In this document: piece by piece, positions 8,383-16,554 of the stretch
Position numbering within the stretch: the stretch's first letter is position 1
How the letters are laid out: every line of letters begins with the position of its first letter
Assembly: GCA_943908365.1 (NCBI GenBank)
Contig: CALTTH010000007.1
Coordinates: 18,539-82,538, forward strand
Direction: 5' to 3'
From: an uncultured Hyphomicrobiales bacterium
GTDB lineage: Bacteria > Pseudomonadota > Alphaproteobacteria > Rhizobiales > Rhizobiaceae
Length of the DNA stretch: 64,000 nt
Notes under the pieces: generated by a model
The model's input: only the letters and a program-made list of their open reading frames with translations
Told to the model about the DNA's origin: nothing
The model's database searches: none
Position numbers and translations under genes: made by a program

Positions 8383-8589
8383 CGCAAGCCCCCAGATTTG
8401 GCAACAGCCCAAGTCGTATCGTTAACAAAGTGTTAACGACCCAGCATGGGAGGAGTCAATCGAGGCCGGGGTAACATTTGCGCACGTGGTTAATAGGCAA
8501 CGGCAAAGCCATTGCCGAGACCATGCCCGGCGGAACAGGCGAGGCGGTACAGATCCGCTGAACTCCGGGCGACCTTATAGACCACGAAA

Positions 8590-8619
8590 GCGGGGCGAGC
8601 CATCGCTGGCTCGCCCCGC
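8590..8619. terminator. Strong hairpin between BTLCP and ATPase genes
   Basis: A perfect 13-bp stem (8590-8602 with 8607-8619) around a TCGC loop, 101 bp past the ATPase stop on the minus strand. It has no clear T-run on either side. It is the likely end of the ATPase transcript or a processed 3' end. The flanking 8413-8719 holds no convincing gene. Confidence 0.55.
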
Positions 8620-8719
8620 TGTCGGATGTCCAGCCTGTAAGCTGCAGGCGATGATATGGAGCCGCGTTCCCGGCTCCGCCAAATCGGATTTCGCATCCGC
8701 CCCGGCGGCAATGGCGGGG

Positions 8720-10978
8720 CTAGGCCGCAGGCGACCGCAACAGCCGCAGAGCGTTCATCGTCACGAGTACCGTAGCTCCAGTGTCCGCCAGGATAGCTGG
8801 CCACAGACCCGTGACGCCGATAACGGTCGTCACCAGGAACACTGCTTTTAACCCGAGCGACATCGTGATGTTCTGCCGGATGTTGGCCATCGTCCGCTTG
8901 GAAAGATCGATCATCGCCGCGATATCCGCGACGCGACCGTGCAGCACGGCGGCATCGGCGGTTTCCAGGGCGACGTCAGTGCCTCCGCCCATTGCGATGC
9001 CGACATCGGCCGCAGCAAGTGCGGGCGCGTCGTTGATGCCGTCTCCTACCTTGGCGACGATGAAGCCCTGCGACTTCAGTTCGCCAACGATGCGCTGCTT
9101 GTCTTCCGGCATCAGTTCGGCGCGCACCTCGATGCCGAGCTGCTTCCCGATGGCGGTGGCCGTGCGCGTGTTGTCGCCGGTTAGCATCACCGTCTTGATG
9201 CCTGCGTCCGTTAGCGCCTTGAGACCAGCCAGAGCATCTGGACGGGGTTCGTCGCGCATGGCGATTGCTCCGGCGAGAGTGTCGCCAATGATCAGCACGG
9301 AAACGGTCTTGCCTTCATCATTGAGCGCAGTGATGCGCGCCTGGTGCTCTGCAGGAAGCGGCACACGTTCGCCAGCCGCCTTGGGCGATCCGAGGAACAC
9401 TTCGCTGCCATCGACAGAAGCCGTGACGCCTTTGCCACCCAATGCTTTCGCATCGGTGACGTGGGGCACCGCGACATTTTCGTCGGCTGCCTTTCCGAGA
9501 ATGGCGATCGCGAGGGGGTGGCTGGATCCGGTCTCCAGGGCAGCCGCATATTTCAGAACATCCGCCTCGTTGCGGTCGAACGCGATGATGTCGGTGACCT
9601 TCGGCTTGCCTGCGGTGAGCGTGCCGGTCTTGTCCAGAGCGATCGCCGTGACTTTACCGATGTTCTCGAGTACAGCACCGCCCTTCAAGAGTAGCCCGCG
9701 ACGGGCCCCCGACGACAGCGATGCGGCGATCGCCGCCGGCGTCGAGATGACGAGGGCGCAGGGGCAGCCGATCAGCAGGATCGCCAGACCCTTGTAGACC
9801 CATTCGCCCCAAACGCCCCCAAAGAGCAAAGGCGGGATGATCGCGACGAGAGCGGCAACCACGACCACGCCGGGCGTATAGTATTTTGAGAAACGGTCAA
9901 TGAACCGCTCCGTGGGTGCCTTGGACTCCTGGGCTTCCTCAACCAGCTTGACGACGCGTGCTATGGTATTGTCAGAGGCGGCCGCGGTGACGCGCAGGCG
10001 GAGCGCCGCGTCGATATTGACTGTACCCGCAAATGTGTTGGCCTCGACACCCTTACGCACTGGCGTGCTTTCGCCCGTGACCGGAGATTCGTCGATCGAT
10101 CCTTCACCGGATACAATCACGCCGTCGGCCGGAATTCGGTCGCCGGGGCGCACGAGGATAATGGCACCCACAGCGAGGCTGTCCGCAGGGACTTCGCGGG
10201 TCTGGCCGTTTTCTTCCAAAAGAGCCGTCTTCGGCACCAGAGCCGTCAGCGCCTGAATGCTCGCTCGCGCCCTTCCAGCAGCCACACCCTCCAGCAGTTC
10301 GCCGACTAGGAAGAGGAAAACAACTGCGGCAGCTTCTTCGCCCGCATCGATGAATACGGCCCCGATGGCCGCGATGGTCATTAACATCTCGATGGAGAAC
10401 GGCGTACCCGCCATCGCCGCCATGATGGCGCGGCGCGCTATCGGGACAAGGCCGACCAGCATCGCGGCGATGAACGCGTACGAGGCGATCGACGGCACGA
10501 GCTGCCCCACAGCATAGGCGGCGACCAGTGCCGCGCCGCACGCGATCGTCAGTCTGCCCTTCTTGCTCTGCCACCAGGAACCGTCCGTCGGCCCGTGATC
10601 ATGGCCGTGCAGGCCTTCCACTTTTTCCGCAGACGCTGGCTTCTTGTGGTCGTGCCCGTCGTGGTCACCGTGATCGTGGCCAGAATGATCATGTCCGGCA
10701 TGGTTGTCGTGGTCGTGCTTGCCTGGGGCCTGCGTTGCCGCGGCCGCCTTCGTGCTTGTCAGCGGTGCGACTGGGTAGCCGAGGCCTTTGACCTTTTTCG
10801 TGATCGCGTCGAGGTCGCTGGTGTCGTCATGGTGGATGGTCATTGTGCCTGCGGTGACGGACACGGAAACGTCCGACACACCCGGCATGCGCCGCACGGC
10901 CGTGTCGATCTTTGATGCGCAGCTTGCGCAATCCATTCCCTCAACCCGGTACCGGGACTGCGTTGCGTTCGTTGTCAT
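8720..10978 (-). CDS. Heavy-metal P-type ATPase, Zn/Cd/Pb exporter
   Basis: P1B-type efflux ATPase of the ZntA/CadA group, 752 residues, inner membrane. Domains in order: an HMA metal-binding domain with C17/C20 in GMDCASC, a His-rich linker at about 88-128 made of HDH and GHDH units, membrane segments, TGES at 301-304, the transport motif CPC at 405-407, the phosphorylation site DKTGT at 449-453, and a GDGINDAP hinge. CPC with a C-terminal NALRLLR is usual for Zn/Cd/Pb pumps. I chose the ATG at 10978, preceded by AGGAG; the upstream ATG at 11014 lies in the promoter. Controlled from the MerR-type promoter at 11006-11036. Confidence 0.95.
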   Translation of the reverse strand: MTTNATQSRYRVEGMDCASCASKIDTAVRRMPGVSDVSVSVTAGTMTIHHDDTSDLDAITKKVKGLGYPVAPLTSTKAAAATQAPGKHDHDNHAGHDHSGHDHGDHDGHDHKKPASAEKVEGLHGHDHGPTDGSWWQSKKGRLTIACGAALVAAYAVGQLVPSIASYAFIAAMLVGLVPIARRAIMAAMAGTPFSIEMLMTIAAIGAVFIDAGEEAAAVVFLFLVGELLEGVAAGRARASIQALTALVPKTALLEENGQTREVPADSLAVGAIILVRPGDRIPADGVIVSGEGSIDESPVTGESTPVRKGVEANTFAGTVNIDAALRLRVTAAASDNTIARVVKLVEEAQESKAPTERFIDRFSKYYTPGVVVVAALVAIIPPLLFGGVWGEWVYKGLAILLIGCPCALVISTPAAIAASLSSGARRGLLLKGGAVLENIGKVTAIALDKTGTLTAGKPKVTDIIAFDRNEADVLKYAAALETGSSHPLAIAILGKAADENVAVPHVTDAKALGGKGVTASVDGSEVFLGSPKAAGERVPLPAEHQARITALNDEGKTVSVLIIGDTLAGAIAMRDEPRPDALAGLKALTDAGIKTVMLTGDNTRTATAIGKQLGIEVRAELMPEDKQRIVGELKSQGFIVAKVGDGINDAPALAAADVGIAMGGGTDVALETADAAVLHGRVADIAAMIDLSKRTMANIRQNITMSLGLKAVFLVTTVIGVTGLWPAILADTGATVLVTMNALRLLRSPAA

Positions 10979-11005
10979 GGGCGGCTCCTTGCTATCGTGA
11001 CTGAC

Positions 11006-11036
11006 TGCATACATGCTCTAGCGGCTAGAGGTGCAA
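11006..11036 (-). promoter_or_regulatory. MerR-type promoter/operator of the P-type ATPase
   Basis: Minus strand: -35 TTGCAC (11036-11031), 19-bp spacer, -10 TATGCA (11011-11006). The spacer contains CTCTAGCCGCTAGAG, a dyad with the same arms as the CDF promoter. It sits 28 bp before the ATPase start. The rest of 10979-11296 shows no gene. Confidence 0.82.
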
Positions 11037-11296
11037 GAGAAAAATTCAACCGTTCCGGTGGGCGCTGGCAATTTCGAGAGCCGCGCTACAATCGCGAAGG
11101 AATCACCGTCAATTCACCGATCCTGAAGTTTTCGAAGGCATTACCAATAAGCTCGCGGGTGCGATGCATCTGGACCTCGTCGAGGACCTATACCAAAGGA
11201 GAATGCACAGGCTCGCCTCAAAAACGATTTCGCAAGGGGTTTCCTATAGCGTTTAGGCTGAATGCGCGAAAAGGTCATGTCAACGAGGGATAAGTC

Positions 11297-11938
11297 ATGC
11301 ATAGATCAAGCTCTGCGACCCAGACAGCATTTACAAGTTTCGGTGACGCAACAGCCTTTTCGAAGGCCGGGCACAATGGGTCTGCGGAAATGGCAGTTCT
11401 CCTGTCGTGGATTCAATCTTACCTAATGACGAGCCACGCTGAATTAGGTCGTACGGGAGCCGTTTGCCCTTTTACAAAGCAAGCCGCAAAACTCGACACA
11501 ATACGCGTCACTTTATCGCAAGCTGAGATCTCGCGGGAGCACGACATCTTTTTGCTTGTGCGGAGCGCTTTTAGCACACTGAACGATATCCCGGCACAAA
11601 AGGGGATGGAGCATTTTCGGACGGTCATTATGGGTTTCCCCGCTTTTGACGGCGACGAAGGTCTCGCAGCATTAAAGCGAATACAGCGTGCTCACCGAAC
11701 CTATTCACTGGCGCGCGGACGGATGATCGGCTTGATGCATGCAACTTCCGAAGACCAAGGGCTTTGGAACCCGGATTTTCGTCCGTTGCGTTCGCCCATG
11801 CCCGTCCTAGCAATCAGGCATATGGTTGAACAAGACGCGCCGTTCGCAGCACTTCACCCAGCACTTTTGCTGGCATATCTGGCACGCTTTCCTCTCAAAG
11901 GCACGCGACGTTTGACTGCTCATTGGCGCGGAAATTAG
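11297..11938 (+). CDS. Uncharacterised protein, possibly DUF6875-like
   Basis: A 213-residue soluble protein. A block AVCPFTKQA (about residues 55-63) followed by FRTVIMGFP and then by LKRIQRAHRTYSLARGRMIG is reminiscent of the DUF6875 family, but I cannot check this. No signal peptide or membrane segment. It overlaps the start of the next gene, suggesting one operon. Base composition is lower in GC than the metal island, as for its neighbour, which hints at a separate origin. No function is known to me. Confidence 0.6.
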   Translation: MHRSSSATQTAFTSFGDATAFSKAGHNGSAEMAVLLSWIQSYLMTSHAELGRTGAVCPFTKQAAKLDTIRVTLSQAEISREHDIFLLVRSAFSTLNDIPAQKGMEHFRTVIMGFPAFDGDEGLAALKRIQRAHRTYSLARGRMIGLMHATSEDQGLWNPDFRPLRSPMPVLAIRHMVEQDAPFAALHPALLLAYLARFPLKGTRRLTAHWRGN

Positions 11939-13122
11939 TGGTGACAACATACACCAACCCAACTGCTTCCGCCGATACGGTTGAACACGGACCAATGGGC
12001 ATTCGGATCCATGTTTTAAAAGGCGTCAAAGAGTTTAACGATCTCAGGGCAGAATGGGATGAGCTGTACAAACGCGCGGCGAAGCCGCACCATGTATTTC
12101 AATCCCATACATTTCTGCGGCACTGGATCGAATGTTATCTGGGTGACGAAGCGCGATTGGTCGTTATATGCGGATGGCTAAAAAACCAGTTGGCTATGGC
12201 GTGGCCCTTGGTCATCAGGCGCAAGATGGGAGTAGACATTGTGACCTTCATGGGCGCCCCGGTCGCTCAAATTTTTGATGTCTTGGTCGAAGATCATGAA
12301 GAGAGGAGTTTGCTGCTTAATAAAGGATGGAAAGCGCTCTTGGCACTTGAGGCAGATGTGTTCGTCGGAAACAATATCCGACAGGACACGCTGATACATT
12401 CCTGCGAGGTAATGTCTCCAGTTGAGCTTCCAGGTAGAACGACGGCTCCCTACGCGATGTTGTCCATTCGCGTGGAAGGCGAAGATCCGGGCAGAGCATA
12501 CTCCGCGCGAGAACGTTCGAACTACCGTCGCCGACTACGTCGCGCCGGTGATTTCGGGCAGATAAGTTTCAGTTCATTGCAGCCCGGAGCAGAAGCATCC
12601 GTGACGGCGTGCAAAGCAATATCGTTTAAGAACCGCTCGCTACTCAAGAAATCAATATGGTCACCAACGGTCAGCGATCCAAAGTTCAGGCTTTTTTTTG
12701 AGCGCCTCGCAACTGACCCGGATGCCGCGTTGAGAGTGTCCACGATCAACTGCGACGGAACCGAGATTGGGGTGGAACTTTCATTCGACTGCAATGGTCA
12801 CACGTTCGGTCATGTACTTGCAACTGATCCAGACAAATCCTTGGAAGGTATCGGCAGCGTTCTCATACTCCGCGCATTCATTTCAGCGGCAGCTCGAGGA
12901 ACACACACGTTCGAAATGATGGCACCAGCAGATCAATACAAGATGCAACATGCTGACGGAGAAATTTCAGTGTCCCATCTCGCTGTCGCCTTCACAATGA
13001 AAGGAAGGCTATACCGCAATATCTATCTTAAGCATGTTCAGCCAGTTGCCAAAACACTCGCAAAGAGGTGGATTTCACCTCTCGTTGCTCGAAGACTACG
13101 CGCGCGTCCAGCACGCGACTAG
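11938..13122 (+). CDS. GNAT-like (CelD/BioF2-type) acyltransferase
   Basis: A protein of about 394 residues resembling the GNAT-fold acyltransferases found in polysaccharide clusters (CelD/BcsL type). The pattern EWDELYKRAAKPHHVFQSHTF near the N-terminus, a central RSNYRRRLRRA, and a late region with SFDCNGHTFGHVLATDPD and GIGSVLILRAFISAAARG fits that group. The start is uncertain: GTG at 11938 overlaps the previous stop (TAGTG), GTG at 11941 and ATG at 11995 are alternatives, and an in-frame TTG lies at 11923. The substrate cannot be told. It probably works with the product of the preceding gene. Confidence 0.7.
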   Translation: MVTTYTNPTASADTVEHGPMGIRIHVLKGVKEFNDLRAEWDELYKRAAKPHHVFQSHTFLRHWIECYLGDEARLVVICGWLKNQLAMAWPLVIRRKMGVDIVTFMGAPVAQIFDVLVEDHEERSLLLNKGWKALLALEADVFVGNNIRQDTLIHSCEVMSPVELPGRTTAPYAMLSIRVEGEDPGRAYSARERSNYRRRLRRAGDFGQISFSSLQPGAEASVTACKAISFKNRSLLKKSIWSPTVSDPKFRLFFERLATDPDAALRVSTINCDGTEIGVELSFDCNGHTFGHVLATDPDKSLEGIGSVLILRAFISAAARGTHTFEMMAPADQYKMQHADGEISVSHLAVAFTMKGRLYRNIYLKHVQPVAKTLAKRWISPLVARRLRARPARD

Positions 13123-13809
13123 GATCGAGTGGTGGAGAGCCGGAAACCATCGTGTCGACAGGGCAAAACCGGAAAATCAGAATCTTTTGCGAGCCGCAAT
13201 TGATGCTGATTGTTCGCACTAGCATTACCCCGCAGCGCCGCACCGCTTGATGTGCACATTTCTCGATATGCGCAGTGGGTTTGCAAGCATGTCTATTTGC
13301 AAGGTAAGTAGGGTCTTGCCAAAGACCTTCGCTGGCTGGTCAAACGGCTACACCGCCACGTGTTGCCCGTCCCGATGATCCGTTACGTCTCATTGCACAT
13401 GCGGACAGCGAAAGGGAAAAACGCGACGTTTGCGACAAGAGCCAACTGAGGCCAACAGCCCATCTTTGCCGAATGATCGGTATGAACTTGGAGGCCCCGC
13501 CTGGACTTGAACCCGGATCGGCTGCGAACGAAGCATCTGCTCTCGCGTTGAGCTACAAGGGCCCTCAAATCTTACATCGCTCAAGCGGCATAATCGTACA
13601 AGCAATTCGTCGGGCTATGGTTACCGGCGAAGGAACCACCGCTATCGTAACATCGTACGTCGACGGCTAGGTTTAAATAACAGGGTTCAGGCCCCGACGC
13701 TGTCACTAAGCACTACGAAGTTCTAATTGAAATACTTTATATGATACCGCCTCTCTATCATTCGGATTTGTGGTAACTCGCCTCTATCGCCACCGGTCTC
13801 GAGAGATTA
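13123..13809. other. Gene-poor stretch with a tRNA-like sequence
   Basis: 687 bases without a convincing protein gene. The only structure I recognise is the tRNA-like segment at 13489-13563 on the minus strand. Short reading frames here have no ribosome sites or recognisable products. It may be decayed DNA. Confidence 0.5.
13489..13563 (-). pseudogene. tRNA-like sequence, degenerate, anticodon loop reads CGT
   Basis: On the minus strand 75 bases read like a tRNA. They begin GGCCCTTG, then TAGCTC and GAGAGC (a D-arm with a short loop lacking GG), an anticodon-like arm GATGC-TTCGTTC-GCAGC with CGT in the anticodon place, a T-loop TTCAAGT in the correct position, and a 3' end GGGGCCTCCA. Defects: one mismatch each in the anticodon and T stems, a bad acceptor stem near positions 6-7, and an extra base before position 8. 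This looks like a decayed tRNA (threonine by anticodon) or the tRNA-derived end of an old integration, not a working tRNA. Confidence 0.45.
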
Positions 13810-14082
13810 ATGATCCGCTTCCTCACACGATGGCTCGCACATCGCCGGGCAATACGGCGGCGATGGCAAGCTGATGCCAGGCTTCTCGCAATTTCGGATC
13901 CAGCCGGGTCCTACTACGAAGCACAGCGCCGTGCGTTCCATAGCCGGTCCAGTGGCGATCTCGACGAGTTCTGGCACTGGTCGAAAGTCGCCAGCGAGAT
14001 AGCCCGGATAGGGCCACGCGCTGAGATGGACTTCGCTGTTCTCAAAGCCTTGTCCGATCAGGAGAAAGCCGGCCGTCGCTGA
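13810..14082 (+). CDS. Small basic protein, unknown function
   Basis: A 90-residue, arginine-rich, helix-prone protein (MIRFLTRWLAHRRAIRRRWQ...). The first 20 residues are strongly basic and amphipathic. The rest (AISDPAGSYYEAQRRAFHSRSSGD...) looks structured. The style resembles small conserved rhizobial proteins, but I do not recognise a named family. No obvious partner. Confidence 0.5.
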   Translation: MIRFLTRWLAHRRAIRRRWQADARLLAISDPAGSYYEAQRRAFHSRSSGDLDEFWHWSKVASEIARIGPRAEMDFAVLKALSDQEKAGRR

Positions 14083-14359
14083 CTGGTGGGCTGGTCAAAC
14101 AGATGCTCGGCAACAAATGCTGAGCTGGCTTCCGTGAACCATCTCTGCCGGATACCTCAATTTCCGCCGAAGCAAACCAATCCCGCTCTTTATGGATGGC
14201 GTCCTGGACCATGTCCGGATCTCCGTCGATCAACCCACTATCGGGGTCGGCTAGCAAGCTGCCGCCGCTTGTCTTCGACTGCGCGGTGATCGCGACCGTC
14301 CCCGGTCCTTTGAGGAGCCATCGAGCGGGATTGGCCCGCTCCGGACGGAGGTTTCTCAC

Positions 14360-14527
14360 ATGGCACAGGATCTTGCACTCGCCCAAAGCCACGCATTTTC
14401 GCTTTCCCGCATCCTCATGGTTCCCGTCACACTGTTCAAATCCGGAGACGAATTCGGCGTCCTTCCGTCCGACGAACTCGATGACGAAGACGATCTTGAG
14501 ATCGTGCATGAATATGCGCCGTTCTAG
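14360..14527 (+). CDS. Small acidic protein; 3' end supplied by the RIT element
   Basis: A 55-residue product starting MAQDLALAQSHAFSLSRILM and ending DDEDDLEIVHEYAPF. GGAGG at 14347-14351 lies 8 bases before the ATG, an excellent ribosome site, so I take it as real despite its size. Its last codons (HEYAPF-stop) lie inside the left terminal repeat of the RIT element at 14506. A second copy of GCATGAATAT lies at 17981-17990 and could continue the frame as HEYFPRGSH-stop, so the original 3' end was probably displaced there. Function unknown; similar small acidic proteins occur in rhizobia. Confidence 0.65.
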   Translation: MAQDLALAQSHAFSLSRILMVPVTLFKSGDEFGVLPSDELDDEDDLEIVHEYAPF

Positions 14528-14596
14528 ATTATGCTCAGCCCACGAGCAGCTGCCCGGATGAGCGGGCGGCTGCCGGCAGACAAGCAGCACATAATC
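14506..14596. repeat. Left terminal inverted repeat of the RIT element
   Basis: 91 bases. The outer 17 bases GCATGAATATGCGCCGT (14506-14522) are the exact inverse of 17944-17960, and the inner 10 bases GCACATAATC (14587-14596) are the exact inverse of 17871-17880. The middle has palindromes (CTGCCGGCAG) and partial similarity to the right repeat. It overlaps the end of the small gene at 14360 and the stop of the third recombinase. Confidence 0.8.
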
Positions 14597-15599
14597 AGAG
14601 CGATTGCAGGAAGTGCATAAGCTTGTCAGGCGGCCGATAGCGTATGCCAGTTGCGGTGACCGGCTGAAGCCGGCTGAGTGCCTCCTCCTTCATTGCAAGA
14701 TCGGCCTCCATATAGATATGCGTTGTGCTTGTGTCCTCGTGCCCGAGCCAAAGCGCGATCACAGTAAGGTCGACGCCGGACTGCAGCAGGTGCATTGCGG
14801 TCGTATGCCGGAAGGTATGTGGCGATATCGGTTTCGCCTTGACCGATGGAATGTCCCGGCCGGCAGTATCGACGGCGAGGTCGAGGCGTTGCCTTACGCT
14901 GGAGCGGGATAGCCGACCGCCTGAACTATTGGGAAAGAGATACGCGTCCGGCCGACAATCACGGAGATCCTGTATCCATCGCTTTAGGGTTCTTGCGGTT
15001 TCATTCCAGAGCGGCACGCTTCGGCGCTTCCGTCCCTTCCCATGCAGGTGAACGACCGGTGCAGTCTCCAGAATGACACTGCCGACCTGAAGGTTGATGG
15101 CCTCGGACACGCGTGCGCCGGTGTTGTAGAGGAACGCGAACAGCGCTCGGTCCCGGCGGCCGGCCCAGGTTTTTGGATCAGGTGCATTGATGATCGCGTG
15201 AACTTCGGGCCGGGTGAGATAGCCGAGCACAGGCTTATCGTGCCGCTTCTGCGGGACGGCGAGGCTGCGCTCAATCACCGCCAAGGCGGTTAGATCCTCG
15301 TGTGCGGCATATTTGAGGAATACGCGGATGGCGGAGAGGCGGGCGTTTCTGCTCCTGACGCTATTGGCCCGTTCACGCTCAAGGTGGTCCAAGAAGGCCA
15401 GGATTAGGTCGGCGTTGAGGTCGGGCAAGGTCACGTCGGTCGGGGATTTCCCGATCCGCTTCTCCGCGAAGGCCAGCAGTAGCTTGAACGTATCCCGATA
15501 GGCCGCGACCGTGCAGGGGCTCACCGCTCGTTGCTGGCGCAGATGATCCACGAAGAAACGCTGCAGCAGGGTTGGAAAGGAAGGCGCGGTGTCAGTCAT
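14595..15599 (-). CDS. RIT tyrosine recombinase, third gene
   Basis: Site-specific recombinase/phage integrase family, 334 residues. An N-terminal SAM-like core-binding domain (about 1-110) is followed by the catalytic domain with arginine in NTGARVSEA, HTFRHTTAMHLL (HxxR), and LGHEDTSTTHIYME with the nucleophile tyrosine. The ATG at 15599 overlaps the end of the second gene by 8 bases, indicating coupled translation. It is XerC-like in length. In RIT elements the three products are thought to act together in one synapse. Confidence 0.93.
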   Translation of the reverse strand: MTDTAPSFPTLLQRFFVDHLRQQRAVSPCTVAAYRDTFKLLLAFAEKRIGKSPTDVTLPDLNADLILAFLDHLERERANSVRSRNARLSAIRVFLKYAAHEDLTALAVIERSLAVPQKRHDKPVLGYLTRPEVHAIINAPDPKTWAGRRDRALFAFLYNTGARVSEAINLQVGSVILETAPVVHLHGKGRKRRSVPLWNETARTLKRWIQDLRDCRPDAYLFPNSSGGRLSRSSVRQRLDLAVDTAGRDIPSVKAKPISPHTFRHTTAMHLLQSGVDLTVIALWLGHEDTSTTHIYMEADLAMKEEALSRLQPVTATGIRYRPPDKLMHFLQSL

Positions 15600-16554
15600 C
15601 GAGGTCGCCTCCGACGATAGCCGCATCTTCGAAGCGACTGCCGGCAATCGCCATGAGCTCGGGCACACTCTCGATATACCAATAGGTATCGCGTAAATTG
15701 ACGTGCCCGACATAAGTGGACAACATCATCATCGCGGCATCGATCTCGGCTCCACTCTGCTGCCAGAGGATAAGCCGGCGACATATGAAGCTGTGGCGAA
15801 GGTCATGGATGCGCACTAACGGATGGCCACCGCGCGGCCGGATCCCCAATCTCTGGGTAATCCGGAACCAGGCATGCCAGGCGTTCATGTAGGTCAGCAT
15901 CTTGCCGGACAGTTCGCTCAAGAAGACCGGATCGGTCGGGCTGGATGGGAATATCGCGTTTCGTCGATCAAGAAAATTTTCGAGCGCGGCAACCGAGGTC
16001 GGGTGGAGGGCGACAAGGCGCTGACGTCCATATTTCGCTTCCCGGACTAAAATCTGCGCCGCTTCAAGATCCAGATCGCGGAGCTGGAGACTGAGCGCTT
16101 CTGATATCCGGAGGCCGGTCGCAGCCAGCAGCCCGACCAGGGCGGGCATCATGAGCGTCCCGGCGGCCTGAACACGGCGAATATGATGCGCCTCGGCGAT
16201 GATGGCCGTGATCTCTTCGATAGTAAAGATATGCGGGGCAAGCCGACGTTTCGTGCGACCGAAGGGGTTGGTGGCTGGGAAAGTGGTTTCGCCGTACTCT
16301 GCCGCGAGAAAGGTGGCGAATGGCCTCAACACCTCCAGGCGTTTTGCCCAGGTGAAGGGGTCGGCAATAGTCGCGTTGGCCTTTGCCCAGCGGAGCGCGA
16401 TATCGGGAGAGAGGGTGCCTTCGTGTCCTCTGTCGTCGGCATACCGGGCAAAGGAGATGATCTGCCTCCCCGCAGTTTTCAGCTTGAAGCCAAGGTTTCG
16501 GCGGTAAGCGAGGTAGGTCTCGGCGCGAGACAGCATCGTTGTTGATCCAGTCAT
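15592..16554 (-). CDS. RIT tyrosine recombinase, second gene
   Basis: Tyrosine recombinase of 320 residues. The catalytic set is arginine in ATGLRISEAL, HDLRHSFICRRL, and VGHVNLRDTYWY at the end. The ATG at 16554 overlaps the TGA of the first gene as ATGA, so I prefer it over an in-frame ATG at 16572. The C-terminal part carries the box VGHVNLRDTYWYIESVPELM typical of the middle recombinase of such trios. Confidence 0.93.
   Translation of the reverse strand: MTGSTTMLSRAETYLAYRRNLGFKLKTAGRQIISFARYADDRGHEGTLSPDIALRWAKANATIADPFTWAKRLEVLRPFATFLAAEYGETTFPATNPFGRTKRRLAPHIFTIEEITAIIAEAHHIRRVQAAGTLMMPALVGLLAATGLRISEALSLQLRDLDLEAAQILVREAKYGRQRLVALHPTSVAALENFLDRRNAIFPSSPTDPVFLSELSGKMLTYMNAWHAWFRITQRLGIRPRGGHPLVRIHDLRHSFICRRLILWQQSGAEIDAAMMMLSTYVGHVNLRDTYWYIESVPELMAIAGSRFEDAAIVGGDLDD

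Noticed and set aside
8781..9797. Long antisense frame (338 residues) over the P-type ATPase
   Set aside because: GC-rich coding DNA gives long shadow frames; it has low-complexity Ser/Ala/Arg sequence and no motif.
14042..14590. Minus-strand frame of 182 residues
   Set aside because: It lies over the small plus-strand gene at 14360 (which has GGAGG) and has no recognisable domain.
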